The notes under the pieces: generated by a model
Seen by the model: the letters and a program-made list of their open reading frames with translations, nothing else
The model's database searches: none
Told to the model about the DNA's origin: nothing
Shown here: positions 22,540 to 33,452 of the stretch, in pieces
How the letters are laid out: each line of letters begins with the position of its first letter
Numbering within the stretch: the stretch's first letter is position 1
Program-made: the position numbers and the translations under genes
Assembly: GCF_002234675.1 (NCBI RefSeq)
Contig: NC_019859.2
Coordinates: forward strand, 15,735,002 to 15,799,001
Direction: 5' to 3'
DNA: 64,000 nucleotides
DNA from: Oryzias latipes
Lineage: Eukaryota > Chordata > Actinopteri > Beloniformes > Adrianichthyidae

Positions 22540-22880
22540 CAGGAAAGCCTAGAGGGAAGCATCCATTATACAAATACGGCAGCAGCAGTGGAAGGGCAGA
22601 AGTGGCAGGATGGGAACTGCTGCCAGACACATTACAAGGAGCTCTAATGAGGGAGCCCACGCTATCCCCCCCCGCCACCACAGAGGAACGCGAGGCGGGA
22701 ATTAATTGTGAGGGCGATGGTGGCGAGCGAGCTGAGGAGCAGGTCATTACTGCACGCCTCCTCCTGGAGCGCTGCGGGCAGAGCGTGGAGCGCCACGCTA
22801 CTTGCACAATTCCCATGATCCCACAGGAGGGAGAACAGATAGCAAGAGGGGGACACAGAGAAGGAGGAAAGGAAAAACAT
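22540..22880. promoter_or_regulatory. GC-rich unique block, candidate regulatory element
   Basis: About 340 bases with clearly higher G+C and CpG than the surroundings, including GGCGAGCGAGCTGAGG near 22720 and GGAGCGCTGCGGGCAGAGCG near 22766. It lies mid-way in the cxxc4-tet2 gene desert. Open frames cross it on both strands, but none resembles a known protein and no splice-site pair frames an exon. It is either a conserved non-coding element or an unrecognised non-coding exon. Confidence 0.3.
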
Positions 22881-23366
22881 TAGATGAGGAAGCAGGAAGC
22901 TTCCTCTTTGTTTGCAGGAGAATAAAATAAGGAAATATCCTCCAAGTAATGGTTTTATTTGGTTTTTAATCACACATATACGTCAGCCTACACGGTTTTA
23001 GACCAGACTTTTTGTTTTTTTATGCTTTAGTGAATAAATATAGCAAGTTTTCTTAAACTAAAATTTCCATTTTGTTAACAAATATTTTACACTAATGACT
23101 ATGTTTTTGGATTTAATCTACAATCTCATAATTTGAAGGCTACACTGTAAAGCTGTAGTTCAAGAGTCATTGCTGTAATATTGGTTTCTTCGTAGTTCTG
23201 ATTGGGGAAACTGACAGGAGGGGGGAAAACACCAGGCTTTGCATCGAGGAAATGATCGGATTTTCTCTTCACTCCTCCAGTCTGCACATGACTCTTTGTC
23301 ATTTCTCTTTGTGTGGTTTGTCAGCCTTATGAAACCTGTGAAATCTGGCTGAACGCATTGGACACA

Positions 23367-23380
23367 CTGCCCTCTAGTGG
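23367..23380 (-). promoter_or_regulatory. CTCF-like motif, minus orientation
   Basis: The reverse complement reads CCACTAGAGGGCAG, matching the CTCF core. Together with the plus-oriented motif at 4561-4574 it forms a convergent pair about 18.8 kb apart, the arrangement found at loop anchors. Confidence 0.35.
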
Positions 23381-23472
23381 AGTTACTGTATAGTGTAGGA
23401 AAACTGAGCACAAAAAAGGCCCATGATGTGAAGGTGGTTCAAAGTATGGAATTTTATGTGTTTTGGAGATAT

Positions 23473-23495
23473 AAAGAAAGAAAGAAAGAAAAAAA
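23473..23495. repeat. (AAAG)n microsatellite
   Basis: Short tandem AAAG units running into poly-A. Nothing else is recognised between 23496 and 23861. Confidence 0.8.
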
Positions 23496-23861
23496 TCATT
23501 TTTATTACTTAAAGAGCTTTTATAATATACACAATTTAGTATTACACAATTAAATATGCAGCATAAAAGTACTTTGCAAAAGCTCTAGGCAGGTAAAATA
23601 CTGCTAACAAAAAATGCTTTAAAAAATGAAAGTGTTTAAACAAAATGCAGTGAATAAACAGGCTGAATCTGGGTTTCCGCAACAACATTGACTCCACATC
23701 AAGTCAATGTTGTCTTTGATTTCCCTTGTCCTTTAAAACATTCTCAATTCTGATAAACCCATTTTTGAAAGAACTCAGCTGGTAGGATGTTCCATATCTT
23801 GGGGAACTAACCACAGATCTTTTGTGTATGTAAATGTTTTCACGTCTATTTATTTATGTAA

Positions 23862-23935
23862 TCAATCAAATCAAACTTGATTTGTACAACACTTTTCCAA
23901 CCAATGTGACTCAAAGTGCTTTACATCAAAATATT
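23862..23935 (-). mobile_element. 3' tail fragment of a fish retroposon
   Basis: Read on the minus strand this is AAAGCACTTTGAGTCACATT followed by an AAGTTTGATTTGATTGATT-type tail, a 3' end shared by many fish SINE/LINE copies. Only the tail is present. No target duplication was found. Confidence 0.5.
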
Positions 23936-24029
23936 TTCCAATTTTAAAAACCTTAAGCTAGACAAAAGACCATTACACACCCACGCCCACGCAAAAACAA
24001 TTATAACACGCATATGCCCACAATCCCCA

Positions 24030-25056
24030 AAAATTCCAGACACATTTGATTATATTGAGATCAGGGCTCTTTGGGGGTCATGCCGTCATTTCCAGTACTT
24101 CTTGTTCTTTATGTGAATTGACTGTATGTTTAGGCTTGTTGTCCTGCTGAAGAATAAATTTGCTGCCAGCCAAACAGTACTGTTTACTGTTTTTAATCCT
24201 GATTTTGTTTTATGTTAATTGTACTTAATTGTAATTGTTAATTGTACAGATTGCACTTTGTAATCTGGATTTTGAAAAGTGCTATATAAATAAAGTTTAT
24301 TATTATTATTATTCACCTCCTTAGTATTGCATGATGGGTAATTATCTACTTGTATTTCTCAGCATTGAAAACACCATTAATCCTGACCAAAACTCCAACT
24401 CCATTTGCAGAAGATTCAAGGAACTAGCACCATGCTGTTGCCTGAAGACACTTATTTCAGAACATAATGAGTTCTCCAGTCAAACGATGAACAAACCACC
24501 TTCTGCCACAGCCAAATATTTTGACTCACCACTCCAGAGAACCTGCTGGGGTTTTTCAGTTCTTTTGTTTTCTATGCATTCTTGAGTCTCTTGGCCCTGT
24601 TTTCCCATTGGAGGTACACCTTTTTAGCTCCAACTCTTCCATTAAAATCACTTCTGGTCAGACTTCTCCTGATCATAGAATGGTGTACCTGGATTTCACT
24701 GGTTTCTGCCAGTTCTGGGTTGACGGCACTGTTGGACATCCACCAATTTTAAAGGTTATAAAGCTTGATGTGTTGCCCATTCCTTTGACTTTCGTCAAAA
24801 GAGTTTGGACAGTACATCTTAAAAGTCCAGTCTGCTTTGAAATCTTTGTTTGGAGAAGATCTTGCCGATGCAGGAAAAATATATTGTTTAGACATTTGAC
24901 TGTGTACAAAAGACAAAAAGTAGTACCACCAAATATTAATCTGATTTAGATTTTTCTTGTGTTCTACTTTGACAAAAATAAAAAAAAACATTTTGATTTA
25001 TGAAAGCATTTTTTGCCAACAGGATTTCTTTACATGTGCTGAAAAGATTTGCACAG
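24030..25056 (-). mobile_element. Rearranged Tc1-like element with a nested insertion
   Basis: From 24030 to about 24905 the minus strand follows a fish Tc1-like transposase. The catalytic end lies at the left (the inverse of CCTGATCTCAATATAATC near 24050) and the N-terminal DNA-binding part at the right (near 24690-24880). It is truncated at the left within the catalytic domain. From 24920 to 25056 the sequence is the 3' end of the same kind of element, but in plus orientation (CACCAAATATTAATCTGATT to TTTGCACAG). The two parts therefore point in opposite directions. A separate retroposon tail has inserted at 24181-24313. Multiple stops make it inactive. Confidence 0.7.
24181..24313 (+). mobile_element. 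Retroposon 3' end with (ATT)n tail, nested in the Tc1-like element
   Basis: AAAGTGCTATATAAATAAAG followed by (TTATTA)n is a common 3' end of fish retroposons. On its left the host Tc1 text breaks after GCCAAACAGTACTG, and it resumes on the right with TATTGCATGATGGG, so the fragment interrupts the older element. Confidence 0.6.
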
Positions 25057-25488
25057 AAGTGTTTTTGTAAAGCTAAACATAGGAGGAGGTGAAGAATCAA
25101 ACCAAACAATGACAAGATGCTGTGTGTTTTTACAATGAAGTGGCACCTATAGGTGTTTTTGGACTATAAAGGCTTGGGAAACATTGTAAACAGCAATCAT
25201 ACATCAACAGTGTGCATACATCTCTTCATCTACAGTCCTGTAAAACATTAAACCTTTTTTTTTCCCCAACATTCTGCCTCTCATTGTTAAAAATGTACCT
25301 GTAATGATATACATCAAAATCCCCTTATTCCAGTCAGACAACTCATGCAGTAAGACATTTATTTTCACATTCTTTTAGTTTAGCATAAGGCTCCGTTCAA
25401 TTAGATAAGACAAGATCTCCATTAAACTTTTGGGTAATAAACTACCCCCCACGGAGCTCACAGGTGGTAGCCGGGGAGGAGGGTGGGG

Positions 25489-25657
25489 TGACGAACGCAG
25501 CGCTTGCGGTAAGGAAGAGAAGGAACAACTGCACACCTGGACTTAAATATGACGCTGAACAGGTGAGTTGATTAACTGAACCGCCCTAAGGAGGAGTAAC
25601 CGAAGTATACGCACTGCTAGAGTAGTCTGCCTGAATTGCTCCCAAGGTCGCTCACTT
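25489..25657 (+). repeat. Direct repeat A (LTR-like)
   Basis: Begins TGACGAACGCAGCGCTTGCG and ends CCCAAGGTCGCTCACTT. It differs from repeat B mainly by a segment of about 10 bases near 25600-25612 (GTAACCGAAGTATAC in A) and by scattered substitutions. Confidence 0.8.
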
Positions 25658-27978
25658 CAGTCAGACTTGTCAGATTCGTAGATGAGGAAGGTCGACATCT
25701 CATGTAGCAATGGACAGCTGCTCCGCTGGTTTAGATGCTTTGTACTTAATATTAGCGGTTCTCAAAATAGGTGGACAACAAAAGCATAGATAACTTAAAT
25801 ATTAATTGGCAAAGGGGTGTCTGGATAGTGCAAAAGAAGAACAATATGAGATCCATGAGGGATCGTAAGTTTGATAGGATTTTAACCGGGCTGAACCTCA
25901 TGCATTTAGAGGCTGATGACAGCAAGTCAATAAATGGAGATGCTTGTAGTCGAGTGTCATCTGGTTGAAAGCAGGGCAGATTGAGGATTGGATTGCGGAC
26001 ACAAAATTTAACTCTTGGAACTGAAGCTAAAGAGTGTCTAAACCAACGGAGGGCGCAGCCTGAGAAAACAAGTGGAGGGAGACCGGAGACCCGAATCAGT
26101 CATCGCCACAACGAAACACCACTCCAAGCATCGAGAAGAAGAGACCAGAAATGCAAGACAAAAAAAAACATCCAGAACAAGGAACACGGAGGTCTAGGAC
26201 TGAACTACTTAGAACGAGAAAACAAGATGAACGGATGACCGTGGGGAATAATGCACATAGCAAAATTCAGGTGGCCCAACAGTGACAAATATCCCCTTTT
26301 ATTCATCCAAAGATTGAAAAACAACGATGCGCGGAATGAATGTAAGGGAATTCATAGTGAGAAGAGAGGCCTGCATCAATGAACCATACGTCTTACTTAG
26401 ATAAAGCGGAAACCCAGATTCGAAAATGAGTTGCGACCAAAGAGATGCAAAAGACCGGGGATAAAGGAGGAAAATCGCCCACCGGGAAATCATCAATAAT
26501 ATGCAAAACGAAGGGAAGCCCATAGGCTTACATATAGTCCTGCACAAGGCCCCGGACAAATGTAGTCGAAAACATGAGGACTTTTACGACAGCCGAAAGG
26601 TGAACTGATAAACACATTGAGCCCCACCTAACGCCAAGAAGACGCCACTGGGAGGGATGGAGAGACAGAAGAGTGAGGACATCAGCGATATCCGCCTTCC
26701 CCAGCCATACATTGCGTCCGGTGGAATTAATCATGGAGATGGCAAGGTCAGCCGAAGTGCAAAAAACAAACAAAACCTGAAGGACACTGAGGAATTAGGC
26801 TGCTGATGCCCAGAATGGATGAACTGCGAGCGCAGACAGGTCTAATACAAGTCGCGTCAACCTGAATACTTCCAAGAGGCCACCCTTGGGAGCTGACTCG
26901 AAAACGGGGCCCTGGAAAGAGCCCATCACATAGCCCCCACAACCAGCCAGAAAACCCCTAAACCACAGAAAGAGAACAACAAAATATCTGTGAGGTTGAG
27001 AAGACGGGGCTGCGTACAAAGCTGCCTCATTCACAAGAGTGGCTGATGTTAGTTCCCCGAAGGCTAGAGCTGGACTCTCTGGGGAACACAGAGCGGGGTG
27101 GCTGTCCACACACCAGCAGGCCCCAAAGGAGGAAGGGTGGAGCAGAACCAGACGCTGGGCATGTGGTGGCGACAACACATGGAACGCCGTTTCTGGACCA
27201 AGCGAATTAAAATGAGAAAAAGAATCACAGATGCTGCATAAAAGAAACCGATGACAAGTAAAATGTCCACAGTTGAGACAGGTCCAACGAAGGGCCAATC
27301 CAAATGCAGGCTAAATTACCGAATGTACACAGAGGCTTCAACAGAAAAGAAACTAAACAGAGATCAACCATAATAAAGCCAGCATCGAATGATGGCTAAG
27401 ATTTACATCCGGCTCCTAAATAACACACAGCAACAGAGAAAAATGCCAAAAGCCACAACAAATTCAGCCAACATAAGAAACCCGTCGAAGCGAGGACCGC
27501 CAGCCCTCACCACCACGGAAAGGACCCCACAATCCCTGAAACGATACCCGGACGACGCATAGCCACACAGCAGAAACCTAACCAGGTGCACATCATTACG
27601 TTCAAGAAAAAGAACTGCAATTCCCAGGTTCTTTAGGGGCATGACGTCACCGATGACCCAGTTTGAGCAGAGAACCAGGAAGAGCCTCGGAAAAGCCTCA
27701 ACACAGAAAAAATACAGGAGGAGGACAGCATGGCACGCTCACCATAGGGATACCGGTGATCACGGGATTCAAGAAGATCCAGACATCTCCCGATTGAATG
27801 CCGCTGACAACCCGAACACTGCAAGATGCTCCCCCTGCAGGTGCACGCCGGAGACGCGACCGCAGCCGCGCTGGGAGCTGCGACACTGCCTGCCAAACAG
27901 CCGCAAAAGGAGGGACAGACAGACGCCCCCAGATCAGAAGGAGGGAGACCGAGGAGAACAGCGCACATGAAGAACCGG

Positions 27979-28137
27979 TGACGAACGCAGCGCTTGCGGT
28001 AAAGGAAGAGGAGGAACAACTTCACGCCTGGACTTAAATAAGATGCTGAAAAGGTGAGTTGATTAACTGAACCGCCCTAAGGAGGTGAACGCACTGCTAG
28101 AGTAGTCTCCCTGAAATGCTCCCAAGGTCGCTCACTT
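27979..28137 (+). repeat. Direct repeat B (LTR-like)
   Basis: Same start and end as repeat A, 159 bases. It ends 33 bases before the target duplication of the ORF1-only retroposon, so it is not part of that element. Confidence 0.8.
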
Positions 28138-28178
28138 TATTAAATGAGATCACTTTCAGAATCAGTGACAATTTGATA

Positions 28179-30039
28179 CCGGTTCCGGTTCCGGGTTACA
28201 CGGCAGGACGCGTGGCGTGCCTCTCTGCGAATACAACTATCTTCAAATTACTTAAAAAGTTGATTTTCTCCAAAAAAGAGAGCTGACCATGCCCCCGAAG
28301 AAACCCCAGGAATACGAAGACCTCAAAAAGTCTCTTGACATTATTCAAGAAACGCTGAAAAGCTTTATGGAACAAGTGTCGGCTAAGCTAACGCCACTTT
28401 GGGAAATGATGGAAGAGTTCCGAAGATTTCGGGCTCAAAACGAGCAGCGAGAAAACCGGGTCGAGATTCTGGAGAAAAGACTGGATGATGTGGAACAGCA
28501 AGTAAGGATGAATAATGTCATTCTCACTGGAGTACCTTTCAAGCCTCGAGCGAAGCTGAATGCAGCAGGAGCAAGCACTGCTAATGCTAGCGCTAGTGTA
28601 GCTAGCAGTGCTAATACGGAGATCGGTGCAGAGTCTCTTGAGCAGCAAATTCATTCATTTCTCACATCTAAAGGGGTTTCCCTGGATCTCAATACCATCG
28701 AGACCTGCCACCTGCTCCCCAGGAGAAAGGAGACAGATAAACCAGCGATCCTCATCAGGTTTGTGAATCACAAACACAAGCTAGCTTTGATGACCCAAAG
28801 GAAACACCTGAAAGGTTCGGCTGCTTATCTGAACGACCATCTGACCAGAAGGAATGCTGAAATCTCAAAACATGCACGGCTTCTCAGGAAGCGTAAGCAG
28901 ATTGAGAACACTTGGGTTAAAGGCTGCAGGATTTACGTCAAACCGCTCGGTCCAGAGGACCAGTCCAAGGTTCTGGTTGTGAACACCATGAAGGACTTTG
29001 AAAAGTGTTTGATCACGGCCGTCTGAAACAACATGGAGTAATAAACCAAAGAGCCAAATAATTTCAAGAAATATGACACGTGGATTCATCACTTTCTCTG
29101 TATGTCTGACGTCACCTGAATAACAGCAGAGTTCTGACCTGCAGACAACTTGACCTCAACTTTCACCGTCGCTGATATCAGCTGAAGAAGGATATGGACC
29201 TGAATCTAATGTCTGCAGTCATAACATGGAAGAGAACTATGAACTCTGTTTTGAACCCAGAAGATCAGCTGTTATCAGTAAAAGAAGAAATACCAACCTT
29301 GGACAATCGACATTTATGGACCCTTTTTTATTTTTCCCCTACAGCATTACTTTATTAAAAAAAAAAAAAAAATACAAAAAAATACAAAAAAATAAAAATA
29401 AAAAAATATTAAAAAAAGTAAAACAAATGATTAATCATTAATTGAAAATTGTTAAATTGATTGACTTTTAATGATATTACTTCACTTGCTCCAAAAATTG
29501 ATAAATTGAATCAAAAATCATTCCTAATGTAGCATAATTTTGCACATGTTTTAACTTTTGATACTTGATGAAATTTTGTTATGAAAATTCCTGAAACAGT
29601 GTTGTGTCTACTTTACTGATATAGTATTATGTTTATTCATATGAATGGCTTTTATAAGTAACATAATCTGCATATATTTCAGATGACTGATCTGCATTTG
29701 CCATGTTGATTTCTAAAATAGTTATTTTTGACGTAATACTTAAGTAATTCATCTTTTGTCATGTGCTTTATCGATATCTTATGATTCTTAATTCTGTCTG
29801 ATAAAACCTAGGAACCGGATATTGATAAATCATGTAATAAAATGGTTACAGTATAACGGGGTGGGATTATATAAGTTCGCTTCCTTCCACTCCCTTTCAA
29901 GCAATATTTATTAATATGTCTAATTATCCTAAGTTTGATTAGTTACTGTATGAATGTATAACTGATGATTATATTGCTGTTGTGTATTATTTCTACCTAA
30001 TTGCTTGAAATAAACCATTTCAAATCAAATCAAAAAAAT
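28179..30039 (+). mobile_element. LINE-type retroposon carrying ORF1 only, complete with target duplications
   Basis: A perfect 9-bp direct repeat AATTTGATA flanks the element (28170-28178 and 30040-30048), as expected for target-primed reverse transcription. The 5' end is GC-rich (CCGGTTCCGGTTCCGGG). After a leader of 110 bases comes an intact ORF1 (28289-29026). About 1 kb of non-coding sequence follows, with an A-rich tract at 29357-29420 and a 3' end GGGGTGGGATTATATAAGTT...AAATAAACCATTTCAAATC ending in a (TCAAA)n / poly-A tail. The AATAAA at 30009 is near the end. No reverse transcriptase or endonuclease frame is present. The structure parallels mammalian HAL1 (half-a-LINE) elements, which need a partner LINE to move. 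Confidence 0.8.
28289..29026 (+). CDS. L1-type ORF1 protein, 245 residues, intact
   Basis: The protein has the plan of L1 ORF1p (Transposase_22 family), an RNA-binding nucleic-acid chaperone. Residues 1-80 form a helical, heptad-rich coiled coil (EEFRRFRAQNEQRENRVEIL, KRLDDVEQQVRM). An RRM-like strand opens with NNVILTGVPF. An Ala/Ser/Asn-rich loop follows at about 92-112. Then come the RRM core (ETCHLLPRRKETDKPAILIRF) and a basic C-terminal domain (AYLNDHLTRRNAEISKHARLL and RKRKQIENTWVKGCRIYVK). The ATG at 28289 is preceded by GACC and gives a full-length protein with no stop or frameshift, suggesting a young insertion. The Ala-Ser-rich loop carries repeated GCTAGC words at 28580-28610. A host L1TD1-like gene is an alternative, but the flanking duplications argue against it. 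Confidence 0.85.
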   Translation: MPPKKPQEYEDLKKSLDIIQETLKSFMEQVSAKLTPLWEMMEEFRRFRAQNEQRENRVEILEKRLDDVEQQVRMNNVILTGVPFKPRAKLNAAGASTANASASVASSANTEIGAESLEQQIHSFLTSKGVSLDLNTIETCHLLPRRKETDKPAILIRFVNHKHKLALMTQRKHLKGSAAYLNDHLTRRNAEISKHARLLRKRKQIENTWVKGCRIYVKPLGPEDQSKVLVVNTMKDFEKCLITAV

Positions 30040-30186
30040 AATTTGATAAAAGTGATAATTTTCTTTCCAAGAGTATGTATTTTAAAATAATTTTAGCAAC
30101 AAAGAAATATCTACCATAATCTTTGAGTCTTGATTTCTGTTTGTTTGTTTGTGTGTTGGGTTAAAAAAACATAGAAATTCAAACTA

Positions 30187-30614
30187 GTGACGTGCGTGAG
30201 GCACTGACCTCATCAGTCAAACATATAAACTTAAGTAACTCATTTACTGTTTGATTGACAACAGTTGGTGTGTTTTTTTAAACTTTCAATTAAACAATTT
30301 TATTCCATTTTCAAACTGTAGCATAGAAAAGAAATCAGCAAAATTGTTAATATTGACTTACTTTTACTTATAAATGAAGTCCACATGCCGCTCTTTCTGT
30401 AGAAACACAAATGCGCATATTTGCTACTTTTTAACCAAAGAAACACACAGAAAAAGGTCATCGTAAAATAGACATGTCTAAAAATCAATATGTTTTTTTT
30501 TTAATTTGTAATTAAAAAAGCCATATTCATTTAATTTAATTTATGATTTTTTTTAAGCCAATGCGCCCCAATGGTGAGGCTGTGCCTCACCTGCCTCCCC
30601 TGATTGCAAGTCAC
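30187..30614. mobile_element. Candidate small DNA transposon (TIR about 10 bp)
   Basis: Left end GTGACGTGCG and right end TGCAAGTCAC are near-inverse. Inside both ends is a GTGAGGC/GCCTCAC word (30195-30203, 30575-30592), again inverted. The text CTGTGCCTCACCTGCCTCCCC is one I have seen in fish dispersed repeats. No reading frame. The boundary and class are tentative. Confidence 0.4.
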
Positions 30615-33452
30615 GAATTAAAACCATGAAAACAAACTTTGGTGAAAAACCTTTCTGTTTAAAACCTACACCTAATGTACCAAAAATAAAAGCTTCAATA
30701 CTGAGTTAGGTACATTGAAGATTGTGAACTACAAGTCACTATATTGTTCTGTTTATTTTATACCAACCCAAATTACATTGTTTATCAATTAGAAAATACA
30801 ACATAGATTAATTAAAACTGCTAACTTTCTTTTATGTCATTCGTTCTTTTAGATAAAAAAAATATTTTCTTTGAGTTTTTAATGTAATTTAAGTTATACC
30901 TAAATATATTAAAATAATTTTCTTCTTTGTTTTTATAATTAAAAAAATATCAGAATGAAAAATTGAAAGATAGTTAACTATATCTTTCAATTGTACAGAG
31001 TCCAAAACCTTAATCAGTGTGAACTTGTAAACCAAAAACAACTGAGTATTTTGGCAATGATACAGAGTTCTAGTGAACAATGCCTTAAAACATTCAAATG
31101 TGTACACATGAAATAGAAATGATCAATGTGTAACGTTTTTATCTTGTTCATATAGGAGTGCTGAAAGGTCATCTGAAAGCAGTAACTAACCCATGCTAAA
31201 AGTAAATTGACACCTTAGTTTCTTTAAATTTTTTATCTTAATATGTCTTCACATATTTTTGGATTTTACAATACAACTATTCTTTTCATTCCAGGAGCCA
31301 TTACTTTGAAACATTTGTGAAACACAGAGTAACCATGCCCGTGCACAAGAAATTCAGCAAAACTCTTCAAATTTTCAAAGAGGTCATATTGTTGAATAAT
31401 CTGAAGCTGTTCTTGGCCAAGAAAAATAGCCAGAGAAACTACAAGTTATTTTTGCTATTGTTAATAGAATTATAGTACAGTTCAAAACCCAAGGAGAGGT
31501 ATCTACTGATTCTTGTTGTGGCTGACCTGGGCCATCGGAAAGGAAGCTTTGCTGTTTGAAAAGAGCTGTGGAAAACTAAACCCCATTCGAACGCTGCTGC
31601 TCATCATTTCAATGCCAAAAAGTGTTTCAAATTAAAAGACTGCAAAGGAAATGTTTACTAATAACGAAAGTAAGTAGTCCTACCTATTACATTTCAATTG
31701 TTCGCTTTGTGTATTAGATAAAGAATCTTGAAATTAAAGGTGTCTATTTACTTGTTGCATGGCTGTGTAAACTCCGACACAAGAATTACATTCAAGCCCC
31801 TGCCTGCTCCACCAGCAGAGGGCTTCCAGTACATCTTGACATGCTTTGAATCCAAACTGGTCAGTTAACTGCAACACACGCAGAGATGTCTAAGCATCTT
31901 AATATTTGCATATGTACACAATAAGTCATTTATTATGGAGAATGTGCTTTTAGCTGCAAAGTATGGGGGGGGGGGGGGGGTATAATTTACCTCTTCGATA
32001 TTAGTTGAAGAAGGGTTCAGGAAGTCACAACACACTGTCATGAAAAGTTGTTCCTGCTATTTATGTAAAGGGATGATGGAGACACTCATACTTCCAGAGT
32101 ACAGGAACATTTGCTCTACTGTCAGAATTGTGTAGTAACATTCTCAGGGGGAGCTTCATGGATCCTTTATAAACTTTCATCGAGGACATCTAAAAGATGA
32201 TATATAACTGGAAAAACATAAAATGTTGTCTAACATGTCATTAGTGCTGCAACTTAAGGTCTTTTAGAACAATTATAACAGCGTTTGAGTTCCTCTTCTC
32301 CTCTGTTTATGTACCCTCCCTGCCCCCAAACCCCTGCTGGGGCTTAAACAATTAGGCCATGTGAGACCCTCACTAACGACTCTCCCTTGTCTTTAAGATA
32401 ACTGCAGGAGGAGGGCCAGTGGTGGGTGACATCTAGTTAGGGGGGGGATCCCGTGGTCACACGCTTTGTGTATTGGTTGGAGCAGAGGGTAAGTAGCTAT
32501 CACCTTACATAAAGAGTTTTGTGTTTACATTGCCCCGGGTGAAATGTGTGCTGCGTTACAACTGATTGTGAGAAGTGCTGTTTTTCTCAGCTTCATGATT
32601 AGCTCTGTAGCAGCCAGAGTCAGTTCAAATGTTCTTCCACTTGAAGAGAGTCGTAAATCATTACAAATCCATCCCCCGCCTATTTGAGTCTCCACCTCAT
32701 TAGAGCCAAATGATTCACACCAAATATAAAAAAGCATATCAAGGTGAGGTCAAGACCACATGTATTGATGCATCAGTTCTACTGTATTTTGACAAAGAAT
32801 AGCAAAAAAAAAAGTGGCTAACACCACATAGTTTGACCAAATGATCCAAACTGTACCTTCAAATAGGCTAACAAAATCCTTATTGGCATTGTAAAAGAAC
32901 AGGAGCAATTATGATTTTCATTATTTTGACGATTCTTAAATGAGTTTAAATCCTAATGGGATCTACTTTAAATTGAATAAAGAGAAAAACAAAATAAATT
33001 TCAGAGATACAAAATGAACTTCAATGTGGGTTTAGGTGTGAAAGCACTGAAGTCACAAGTGTGCCGAAATTGTGATTGCCCTGGGTCAGCATGAGGTGTG
33101 TTTACAGATGAGGTGATGGCACACTCCTACAATCCTTTGAAATGTGACAAGCTGTGGGCAGTGACGAGATAATCTAGGATTTAAACTTTACAGTAGCTGT
33201 CAGAGCAGACAGCCCAGAACAAGCCCCCCACCCTGGCCCCACGCTGATGGGAACTCACAAGGCAGAATTTTTAGATTTGCCTGCCACAAGACTTTACTGT
33301 TCCCAAGTTTGCTTGACTGTCCCAAATAACTTTAAATAATCCAATCACTTATATCAACCAATCAGTCAATCTTATTTATCAGAAGTGGTGAAACATTAGC
33401 TTTATTTTGTTTTGTTGCTTAGAAATACATTTTTTCTTCATCACTTTATTAA
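30615..33452. other. Intergenic, no gene recognised
   Basis: Very AT-rich from 30615 to 31300. A 16-base G run lies at 31965-31980, and a CTCF-like CCAGCAGAGGGC (plus orientation) at 31812-31823. The part 32280-32760 is more balanced in composition, but contains no recognised gene. Confidence 0.4.

Larger units (their letters stand above)
25489..28137. mobile_element. Unclassified 2.65-kb unit bounded by direct repeats of about 160 bp
   Basis: The bounding repeats are 25489-25657 and 27979-28137, in the same orientation. Trimmed by three bases each, they begin TG and end CA, the usual edges of retroviral-type LTRs. Both contain a TTAAATA/TTATTTAAG TATA-like word and an AGGTGAGTTG donor-like word. 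The 2.3-kb interior is rich in A and G on the plus strand and moderately CpG-rich. I found no gag, protease, reverse transcriptase or integrase motif, and stops occur in all frames. The longest open frame, 26795-27298 on the minus strand, resembles nothing. No primer-binding site or flanking duplication was evident. It may be a non-autonomous LTR element, or two copies of a shared module around unrelated DNA. Confidence 0.45.

Noticed and set aside
22464..22973. Overlapping open frames of 97-139 codons at the GC-rich block as a gene
   Set aside because: They occur on both strands, as expected from GC-rich DNA with few stops. No homology or splice pairs were seen.
26299..28025. Minus-strand open frames of 80-167 codons in the direct-repeat unit as retroelement proteins
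   Set aside because: None shows reverse transcriptase, integrase, protease or zinc-knuckle motifs. Their Leu/Phe/Cys-rich composition is what the complement of A/G-rich DNA gives.
28289..29026. A host L1TD1-like domesticated gene
   Set aside because: The 9-bp target duplications, LINE-type 3' tail and single coding exon inside the element fit a retroposon better than a host gene.
25489..30048. One large element joining the direct-repeat unit and the ORF1 retroposon
   Set aside because: The retroposon's target duplication starts at 28170, 33 bases beyond repeat B, so the two are separate insertions.
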